Shown: positions 1-4,723 of the stretch, piece after piece | Layout of the letters: each line of letters starts with the position of its first letter | Numbering within the stretch: position 1 is the stretch's first letter | Assembly: GCA_946481265.1 (NCBI GenBank) | Contig: CAMLNE010000261.1 | Location: 1-6,106, forward strand | Length of the DNA: 6,106 nt | From: an uncultured Panacagrimonas sp. | GTDB lineage: Bacteria > Pseudomonadota > Gammaproteobacteria > Nevskiales > Nevskiaceae | Direction: 5' to 3' | Made by a program: the position numbers and the translations under genes | Notes under the pieces: generated by a model | Database searches by the model: none | What the model was told of the DNA's origin: nothing | What the model saw: the letters and a program-made list of their open reading frames with translations, nothing else

Positions 1-813
1 AACACGCCGCCCGGCTCGCCGGTCGACGCCAATGGCTGCCCCTTCGATTCCGACGGTGACGGCGTGCCCGACCACCTCGACCAGTGCCCCGGCACGCCGG
101 CCGGCGTGAAGGTGGACGCCAAGGGCTGCCCGCTGGATTCGGACGGAGACGGCATTCCCGACTACCTCGACCAGTGCCCCGATACCCGCGCCGGTTCGGC
201 GGTGAATGCACAGGGCTGCGAGATCAGCGACAAGGACGGCGACGGCATTCCCGATCACCTCGACAAGTGCCCGGACTCGGATCCGAGCATCGCGGTCGGT
301 CCGGACGGCTGCCCGCTCGACAGCGATGGCGACGGCATCCCGGATCATCTCGATGAATGCCCGAACACGCCGCCCGGCCTGAAAATCCTGCCCAACGGCT
401 GCGCGCTGGTCGGCGACTGCCGCCGCCCACGTCCGGGCGAGGCGGTCGATGCCAAGGGCTGCGCGCTGGATCAGCGCTTCATCCTGCGCGGGGTCAAGTT
501 CGAGTTCGACTCCGATCGGCTGACCAAGCCGGCCGAGAAGATCCTCGATGACGTGGCCGATACGCTGGCGGCGTACCCCGACGTGACCGTCGAGGTGCAG
601 GGCCATACGGACAGCCTGGGTACCGACGCCTACAACCTGGGCCTGTCGGAGCGCCGCTCCAACTCGGTCAAGCGCTACCTGGGCAGCCGCGGCGTCAACG
701 GTAGCCGCCTGCGCCCGGTCGGCTATGGCGAGACCTCCCCGATTGCCGACAACGGCACGGCCGAAGGCCAGGAAGAGAACCGTCGCGTGGAGTTCCGCGT
801 CATCGAGAACTAA
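1..813 (+). CDS. OmpA family outer-membrane/peptidoglycan-binding protein with TSP3 repeats (5'-truncated)
   Basis: The reading frame is open from base 1, so the start, the signal peptide and any N-terminal beta-barrel lie upstream of the window; 270 residues are visible. Visible residues 1-136 are Asp- and Cys-rich TSP3-type repeats with DxDGDGxPD motifs at residues 16, 46, 77 and 107. Residues about 155-270 form an OmpA C-terminal domain (FILRGVKFEFDSD onward). The usual pair of meso-diaminopimelate contacts is present: Asp204 in GHTDSLG and Arg219 in LSERR, 15 residues apart as in OmpA-like domains. From family knowledge, such proteins sit in the outer membrane and hold it to the cell wall, while the repeats bind calcium and act as a stiff periplasmic linker. 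A GTG at 64 is internal to a repeat and is not the real start. A strong terminator follows 19 bases after the TAA stop, so this gene is not co-transcribed with nrdA. The exact family member (OprF-like or another OmpA-like porin) cannot be decided without the N-terminus. Confidence 0.93.
   Translation, partial: NTPPGSPVDANGCPFDSDGDGVPDHLDQCPGTPAGVKVDAKGCPLDSDGDGIPDYLDQCPDTRAGSAVNAQGCEISDKDGDGIPDHLDKCPDSDPSIAVGPDGCPLDSDGDGIPDHLDECPNTPPGLKILPNGCALVGDCRRPRPGEAVDAKGCALDQRFILRGVKFEFDSDRLTKPAEKILDDVADTLAAYPDVTVEVQGHTDSLGTDAYNLGLSERRSNSVKRYLGSRGVNGSRLRPVGYGETSPIADNGTAEGQEENRRVEFRVIEN
46..408 (+). repeat. Four TSP3-type calcium-binding repeats in the OmpA-like gene
   Basis: Four in-frame units begin at 46, 136, 229 and 319 and are 90, 93, 90 and 90 nt long. 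Each encodes D-x-D-G-D-G-[VI]-P-D-[HY]-L-D-x-C-P followed by a spacer ending in G-C. Bases 1-45 are the tail of an earlier unit, so the array extends upstream of the window. Bases 409-468 encode a shortened, degraded unit (V-G-D-C, later D-A-K-G-C) without the D-x-D-G-D-G core. The Asp positions match the calcium-ligating pattern of thrombospondin type 3 repeats; metal binding itself is inferred. Confidence 0.88.
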
Positions 814-832
814 GCGCAACGCGAGGCATTCG

Positions 833-864
833 AGGCCCGGCAGGATTTCCTGCCGGGCCTTTTT
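833..864 (+). terminator. Rho-independent terminator of the OmpA-like gene
   Basis: A perfect 12-bp stem is formed by AGGCCCGGCAGG (833-844) and CCTGCCGGGCCT (849-860). The loop is four bases (ATTT), and a run of five T ends the element at 860-864. It lies 19 bases past the stop codon. A weaker 5-bp inverted repeat (AGCCC 872-876 with GGGCT 887-891, then TTCT) follows and could be a backup. Confidence 0.93.
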
Positions 865-1095
865 GCTGGATAGCCCTTTTGTGGACGGGCTTTCTCCCGG
901 ACGACCTTGTCGTCATGGCCGGCACCCACTGCATACGGGTCCTTCAAGCGGCGAACGCCCACTTCGATGAACCGTCCGCCATGGGTCTCCCTCTCTGCCG
1001 GGTTGACCGCGCGGACAGGCTGAGATGCCGCGCATAAAAGCTCGTCAACGCTCTTTTTCACGACAAAAAATCACAATAACGGCCGGCTCGAAAAA

Positions 1096-1107
1096 ACTTC
1101 CGGAAGT
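1096..1107. repeat. Perfect 12-bp palindrome ACTTCCGGAAGT
   Basis: ACTTCCGGAAGT reads identically on both strands and is preceded by five further A residues (1091-1095). There is no spacer between the arms, which suits a dimeric DNA-binding protein site better than a hairpin. It lies about 220 bp before the NrdR boxes, and I cannot assign it to a known regulator. Confidence 0.5.
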
Positions 1108-1213
1108 CTTCGCTGGCTGCTGTTTTCCTTAACCATTCCAAGCCACGGAAGCTCGAGACCGCAGGCTTTGGCCAAATGCCGTCCGTCGGAAGCGAATCCT
1201 GCACCAGCCGGTC

Positions 1214-1252
1214 GGCACCGCCCATGGCCTTGGGCAAACCTGCTGCGGTGCC
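1214..1252. repeat. Nested inverted repeat
   Basis: Outer arms GGCACCG (1214-1220) and CGGTGCC (1246-1252) are perfect 7-bp complements. Between them, GCCCA (1220-1224) and TGGGC (1231-1235) form a smaller stem with a six-base loop; the two stems share G1220 and so would compete at that base. There is no T-run after it, so it is not a terminator. A role in the nrdA control region is possible but not shown. Confidence 0.4.
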
Positions 1253-1267
1253 CGTGACTTAGGCGAT

Positions 1268-1276
1268 CGATCCACA
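1268..1276 (+). promoter_or_regulatory. Possible DnaA box (weak)
   Basis: CGATCCACA matches the DnaA box TTATCCACA at 7 of 9 positions, including the whole ATCCACA core. It is paired with a second weak site 33 bp downstream. In E. coli, nrdAB transcription is influenced by DnaA boxes upstream of the promoter, which is the only reason to raise this. A 7/9 match can easily arise by chance. Confidence 0.28.
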
Positions 1277-1300
1277 GGCAGGGCACAGCCTGCGCAAGTT

Positions 1301-1309
1301 TCTTCCACA
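1301..1309 (+). promoter_or_regulatory. Possible second DnaA box (weak)
   Basis: TCTTCCACA matches TTATCCACA at 7 of 9 positions. It lies directly upstream of the first NrdR box, in the same orientation as the site at 1268. It may be coincidental. Confidence 0.22.
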
Positions 1310-1316
1310 AGCTTGA

Positions 1317-1332
1317 ACACAGAATGTTGGGG
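1317..1332. promoter_or_regulatory. NrdR box 1 (weaker copy)
   Basis: ACACAGAATGTTGGGG is a degenerate match to the NrdR box pattern ACACTATATATTGTGT. The left arm ACAC and the TTG of the right arm are kept. Its main support is position: it begins exactly 32 bp before the much better box at 1349, leaving a 16-bp gap. Pairs of NrdR boxes separated by 15-16 bp, about three helical turns, are the established arrangement upstream of ribonucleotide reductase operons. Confidence 0.68.
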
Positions 1333-1360
1333 TTGACCCATCCGAAAACCACTAGATATT
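1333..1360 (+). promoter_or_regulatory. Likely sigma70-type promoter of nrdAB
   Basis: A -35 element TTGACC (1333-1338; 5 of 6 to TTGACA) is followed after 16 bp by GATATT (1355-1360; 4 of 6 to TATAAT). The -35 element lies in the gap between the two NrdR boxes and the -10 lies inside box 2. NrdR bound to both boxes would therefore block RNA polymerase. Transcription would start near 1367. The TATTGT hexamer at 1357, with an 18-bp spacer, is an alternative -10. Confidence 0.55.
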
Positions 1361-1364
1361 GTTG
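1349..1364. promoter_or_regulatory. NrdR box 2 (strong copy)
   Basis: CCACTAGATATTGTTG closely follows the NrdR box ACACTATATATTGTGT: 12 of 16 positions agree, including the central CTA-ATATTGT. NrdR is an ATP-cone/zinc-ribbon repressor that senses dATP/ATP and controls RNR genes. The site overlaps the predicted -10 element and belongs to the nrdA gene downstream. Confidence 0.82.
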
Positions 1365-1366
1365 GG

Positions 1367-1603
1367 TCGCGGTGACGCGATGGGTTTGAGGCGGCAAGAC
1401 ACAGCAGCCACTCGATCAGGCCCGGCGCACCGGACTCACACGCGATCCGAGGGACCTCGGTAGACGCGTCGCTGCAATTCCCCGACAGGGGCTGCCGCGA
1501 TGCTTCGGTCCAGCGGACTCGCGACGGCATTCAGGAAGGCGCGTCCAGTCGAGAGCTCCCGGGACGACGCACCTTCAACAAATTGGAGAGGTCAAAAAAA
1601 GCC
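1367..1603 (+). other. Long 5' leader of nrdAB
   Basis: From the predicted start site to the nrdA ATG there are about 237 nt with no convincing gene. Short hairpins are possible: CCGG with CCGG around CGCA (1422-1433), CCGAG with CTCGG around GGAC (1447-1460), and CCCC with GGGG around GACA (1480-1491). None has a following T-run, and I recognise no riboswitch class. An ATG at 1380 opens a 27-codon Arg-rich frame ending at 1463 with only a weak GGTGA before it; I do not call it a gene. A second promoter inside the leader cannot be excluded. Confidence 0.4.
1585..1591 (+). promoter_or_regulatory. Ribosome binding site of nrdA
   Basis: GGAGAGG lies 12 bases before the ATG at 1604, a somewhat long spacing. 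It decides the start. The frame also opens with a TTG at 1583, but that codon lies before this site and has no purine-rich sequence upstream of it, so the seven extra residues are most likely untranslated. Confidence 0.7.
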
Positions 1604-4549
1604 ATGAGCCTGCAATCCATCGAAACGGGCACCGGCGGCAGCACCGTGCGCCACGCAGCGCAGACGCCGTCCACCGCCGAACTCGCCGCCGCGGCCCCGG
1701 GTGGGATCAAGGTGATCCGCCGCAACGGCAAGCTGACCAGCTTCGATGCCTCGAAGATCTCGATCGCCCTGACGAAGGCCTTCCTCGCCGTCGAAGGCGG
1801 CCAGGCAGCGGCCTCCTCGCGCGTGCGCCAGCTCGTCGCCGATCTCACCGCCCAGGTCACCCAGGCCCTGACGCGCCACCTCAACGGCGGCGGCACCCTG
1901 CATATCGAGGACATCCAGGACCAGGTCGAGCTCGCCCTGATGCGTGCCGGCGAACACAAGGTCGCACGCGACTACGTGCTCTACCGGAACGAGCGCGCCA
2001 AGGAGCGCGCCGCCGAGGCCGCCAGGCAGACGCCCGCGCAACTGGCCAAGGCCGCCCTCAGTGTCACGCTGGACGACGGCACCGTGGTGCCGCTCGACGA
2101 GCCGCGCATGCACCGCCTGGCCGCCGAAGCCTGTGCCGGGCTCACCGGCGTGGACGGCGAGGAAGTGGTGGCCGCCGCGGTGCGCGATCTCTACGACGGC
2201 ATCCCGGAAGCCGAACTGAGCCAGGCGCTGACCCTGTCTGCGCGCGCGCGCATCGAGAAGGAGCCCAACTACACCTACGTCTCCGCGCGCCTGCTGCTCG
2301 ACGCGATGCGTCACGAGGCGCTCAAGTTCCTCGGCGAGGCGCAGTCGCGCCCCACCTTCGAGGAGATGAAGGGCCTGTACGCGGCCTACTTCCGCGACTT
2401 CATCCACAAGGCTGCGGAACTCGAGCTGGTGGACCCCAAGCTCTGCCTGTTCGACCTGCACACCCTGGGCGAAGCGCTGCTGCCCGAGCGTGACGGCAAC
2501 TTCGATTACCTGGGCCTGCAGACCCTGTACGACCGCTACTTCATCCACTCCAACAAGGTGCGCTTCGAACTGCCGCAGGCCTTCTTCATGCGCGTGGCGA
2601 TGGGGCTGGCGATGAACGAGGTCGAGCGCGAGGCGCGCGCCATCGAGTTCTACCAGCTGCTGTCGAGCTTCGACTTCATGAGCTCGACGCCGACGCTGTT
2701 CAACAGCGGCACCCTGCGTCCTCAGCTCAGCTCCTGCTATCTCACCCAGGTGCCCGACGACCTGCACGGCATCTTCGGCGCCATCCACGACAACGCCATG
2801 CTGTCGAAGTTTGCCGGCGGCCTGGGCAACGACTGGACGCCGGTGCGGGGCATGGGCGCCTACATCAAGGGCACCAACGGCAAGTCCAACGGCGTCGTGC
2901 CCTTCCTCAAGGTGGCCAACGACACGGCCGTGGCCGTCAACCAGGGCGGCAAGCGCAAGGGCGCGCTGTGCGCCTACCTGGAGACCTGGCACCGCGACGT
3001 CGAGGAATTCCTCGACCTGCGCAAGAACACCGGCGACGACCGCCGTCGCACGCATGACATCGACACCGCCAACTGGGTGCCGGACCTGTTCATGAAGCGC
3101 GTCATGGAAGACGGCCCGTGGACGCTGTTCTCGCCCGAGGACACGCCAGACCTGCACGACCTGATGGGCGAGGCCTTCGAGAAGCGCTACTGCGAGTACG
3201 AGAAGCTGGCCGAGGAAGGCCGCATCAAGAACCACAAGCGCATCCAGGCGCTGGGCCTGTGGCGCAAGATGCTGTCGATGCTGTTCGAGACGGGCCATCC
3301 CTGGGTCACGTTCAAGGACCCCTGCAACGTCCGCAGCCCGCAGCAGCACGTGGGCGTGGTGCACAGCTCCAACCTCTGCACCGAGATCACGCTCAACACC
3401 AAGGCGGGCTCGGAAATCGCCGTGTGCAACCTGGGCTCGGTCAACCTGCCGGCGCACATCGTCGACGGCCGGCTCGACGAGGCCAAGCTCGAGAAGACCA
3501 TCAACACCGCGCTGCGCATGCTCGACAACGTCATCGAGTACAACTACTACTCGGTGGCGACGGCGCGCAATTCCAACCTGCGCCACCGCCCGGTCGGCCT
3601 GGGCCTGATGGGCTTCCAGGACGCGCTGTACAAGCTGCGCCTGCCCTACGAGAGCGACGCGGCGATCAAGTTCGCCGATGAATCGATGGAGGCGATCAGC
3701 TACTTCACGATCAAGGCGAGCACCAACCTGGCGGAGGAGCGCGGCACCTACACCAGCTTCAAGGGCTCGCTGTGGGATCGCGGCATCCTGCCGATCGACT
3801 CGGTCAAGCTCCTGGGCGATGCGCGCGGCCAGCAGTACCTGCAGCAGGACACCTCGCAGTCCGGCCGCTTCGACTGGAACGCGCTGCGCAGCCGTGTGCA
3901 GACCGTGGGCATGCGCAACTCCAACTGCATGGCGATCGCGCCCACCGCGACCATCGCCAACATCACCGGCGTGAGCCAGTCGATCGAGCCGCAGTTCTCC
4001 AACCTGTACGTGAAGTCCAACCTCTCGGGCGAGTTCACCGTCATCAACGAGTACCTGGCCAACGATCTCAAGGCCCAGGGCCTGTGGGACGAGGTGATGG
4101 CGCACGATCTCAAGTACTACGACGGCAGCGTGCAGAAGATCGACCGCGTGCCGCACGAGCTCAAGGAGATCTACAAGTGCGCGTTCGAGGTGGACTCCAG
4201 GCGCCTCGTGGACGCCGGCAGCCGCCGCCAGAAGTGGATCGACCAGTCGCAATCGCTGAACCTGTACATGGCGGCGCCGAGCGGCAAGAAGCTGGACGAG
4301 CTCTACAAGCACGCCTGGATCTCCGGCCTGAAGACCACCTACTACCTGCGCACGCTGGGTGCCACGCACGCCGAGAAGACCACCATCACCGACGGTCGCC
4401 TGAACAAGGTCGGCAGTGGCGAGAGCGCCGGATCCGCGGCCGCGGCCGCAGCCGCCTCGAGCCAGATCACGATGCCCCGCCCCGCCACCGAGATCTCCGG
4501 CTCCAAGGTCTGCTCGATCCTGGATCCGGGTTGCGAGTCGTGCCAGTGA
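1604..4549 (+). CDS. nrdA: Ribonucleoside-diphosphate reductase, class Ia, alpha (large) subunit NrdA
   Basis: This 981-residue protein reduces ribonucleoside diphosphates to deoxyribonucleoside diphosphates in the cytoplasm, using a radical supplied by NrdB. Residues about 35-128 form an ATP-cone (KVIRRNGKLTSFDASKI), the site where dATP inhibits and ATP activates. Residues about 152-235 resemble a second, degraded ATP-cone. The catalytic barrel follows: Cys378 (SSCYL) and Cys608 (AVCNLGS) are the reducing pair, and Asn590-Cys592-Glu594 (NLCTE) is the thiyl-radical centre. Tyr913-Tyr914 (KTTYYLRTLGA) are the radical-relay tyrosines. The tail ends CESCQ, with Cys977 and Cys980 as the redox shuttle regenerated by thioredoxin or glutaredoxin. 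The PTATIANITGVSQSIEP segment and the double ATP-cone resemble Pseudomonas NrdA rather than the 761-residue E. coli enzyme. An Ala7 tract (residues 945-951) lies in the flexible tail. The gene is followed by nrdB and has paired NrdR boxes upstream. Confidence 0.98.
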   Translation: MSLQSIETGTGGSTVRHAAQTPSTAELAAAAPGGIKVIRRNGKLTSFDASKISIALTKAFLAVEGGQAAASSRVRQLVADLTAQVTQALTRHLNGGGTLHIEDIQDQVELALMRAGEHKVARDYVLYRNERAKERAAEAARQTPAQLAKAALSVTLDDGTVVPLDEPRMHRLAAEACAGLTGVDGEEVVAAAVRDLYDGIPEAELSQALTLSARARIEKEPNYTYVSARLLLDAMRHEALKFLGEAQSRPTFEEMKGLYAAYFRDFIHKAAELELVDPKLCLFDLHTLGEALLPERDGNFDYLGLQTLYDRYFIHSNKVRFELPQAFFMRVAMGLAMNEVEREARAIEFYQLLSSFDFMSSTPTLFNSGTLRPQLSSCYLTQVPDDLHGIFGAIHDNAMLSKFAGGLGNDWTPVRGMGAYIKGTNGKSNGVVPFLKVANDTAVAVNQGGKRKGALCAYLETWHRDVEEFLDLRKNTGDDRRRTHDIDTANWVPDLFMKRVMEDGPWTLFSPEDTPDLHDLMGEAFEKRYCEYEKLAEEGRIKNHKRIQALGLWRKMLSMLFETGHPWVTFKDPCNVRSPQQHVGVVHSSNLCTEITLNTKAGSEIAVCNLGSVNLPAHIVDGRLDEAKLEKTINTALRMLDNVIEYNYYSVATARNSNLRHRPVGLGLMGFQDALYKLRLPYESDAAIKFADESMEAISYFTIKASTNLAEERGTYTSFKGSLWDRGILPIDSVKLLGDARGQQYLQQDTSQSGRFDWNALRSRVQTVGMRNSNCMAIAPTATIANITGVSQSIEPQFSNLYVKSNLSGEFTVINEYLANDLKAQGLWDEVMAHDLKYYDGSVQKIDRVPHELKEIYKCAFEVDSRRLVDAGSRRQKWIDQSQSLNLYMAAPSGKKLDELYKHAWISGLKTTYYLRTLGATHAEKTTITDGRLNKVGSGESAGSAAAAAAASSQITMPRPATEISGSKVCSILDPGCESCQ

Positions 4550-4566
4550 GAACCTCGACACGCTCC

Positions 4567-4606
4567 CTGATCGGGAGGTCCGGCTTCGGCCGGGCTGCCC
4601 GATCGG
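4567..4606 (+). promoter_or_regulatory. Stable UUCG-capped hairpin in the nrdA-nrdB spacer
   Basis: The outer stem GATCGGG (4569-4575) pairs with CCCGATC (4598-4604) and is extended by T4568-G4605 and C4567-G4606. An inner stem CCGGC (4580-4584) pairs with GCCGG (4589-4593) around a TTCG tetraloop. The joining bases mostly pair too (T-G, G-C and G-T, with one A-G mismatch), so the 40-nt element folds as one long hairpin. No T-run follows, so it is not a standard intrinsic terminator. A shorter hairpin, GGAAAG (4615-4620) with CTTTCC (4624-4629), comes next. Possible roles, all inferred, are protecting the nrdA transcript end, a processing site, or tuning the NrdA:NrdB ratio. Confidence 0.65.
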
Positions 4607-4710
4607 CGGGTGCGGGAAAGGTTCTTTCCTGAGAAAAGACAGCCCGGACAGAACCGCTTTCGATCATTCATCCCGGACCGCCTCGACCGCGATCCGAGCT
4701 ACAGAAGAAC

Positions 4711-4715
4711 AGGAG
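4711..4715 (+). promoter_or_regulatory. Ribosome binding site of nrdB
   Basis: AGGAG lies eight bases before the ATG at 4724, near-ideal spacing. It fixes the nrdB start and excludes the upstream in-frame codon at 4610, whose extra 38 residues (Arg-rich, non-conserved in appearance) would run through the structured spacer. Confidence 0.85.
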
Positions 4716-4723
4716 TACCGAAC

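Larger units (their letters stand above)
865..1316. other. Gene-free stretch upstream of the nrdA control region
   Basis: I find no supportable gene here on either strand. Open frames of 80-133 codons on the minus strand have no recognisable domain, no ribosome binding site that I can see, and Arg/Ser/Pro/Cys-rich compositions typical of chance frames in GC-rich DNA. The segment around 1034-1100 is clearly richer in A and T than its surroundings. It also holds a perfect palindrome at 1096-1107 and a nested inverted repeat at 1214-1252. No tRNA or known RNA fold was recognised. Confidence 0.6.

Noticed and set aside
1..408. TSP3 repeat DNA as a CRISPR or satellite-type array
   Set aside because: The units are in-frame 90-93 nt protein repeats with synonymous differences, with no constant repeat/unique spacer structure.
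1059..1076. Possible CRP/Clp-type site around TCACA at 1071
   Set aside because: The required left half (TGTGA, six bases upstream) reads ACGAC, so there is no two-fold symmetry.
1380..1463. 27-codon leader-peptide candidate in the nrdA leader
   Set aside because: The ribosome binding site is weak and closely spaced, and there is no terminator/antiterminator pair or diagnostic run of regulatory codons.
1129..1530. 133-codon open frame on the minus strand across the nrdA control region
   Set aside because: It overlaps the NrdR boxes and the promoter, has no recognisable domain and no visible ribosome binding site. The Arg/Ser/Pro-rich composition is typical of chance frames in GC-rich DNA.
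1583..1603. TTG at 1583 as the nrdA start
   Set aside because: The ribosome binding site GGAGAGG lies after it, and nothing suitable lies before it; the ATG at 1604 is preferred.
4430..4461. Engineered cloning linker suggested by clustered BamHI, SacII, NotI and XhoI-type sites
   Set aside because: The frame continues into a natural NrdA tail with the C-terminal CESC pair, and the sites follow directly from GC-rich Gly-Ser-Ala-Ser codons. A natural Ala tract is the simpler explanation.
1592..4561. 989-codon minus-strand frame opposite nrdA, and a 360-codon one opposite nrdB (4664-5746)
   Set aside because: These are long antisense frames caused by GC-biased third positions. The translations are Val/Leu/Arg/Ala/Asp/His repeats without domains, while the plus strand encodes unmistakable NrdA and NrdB.
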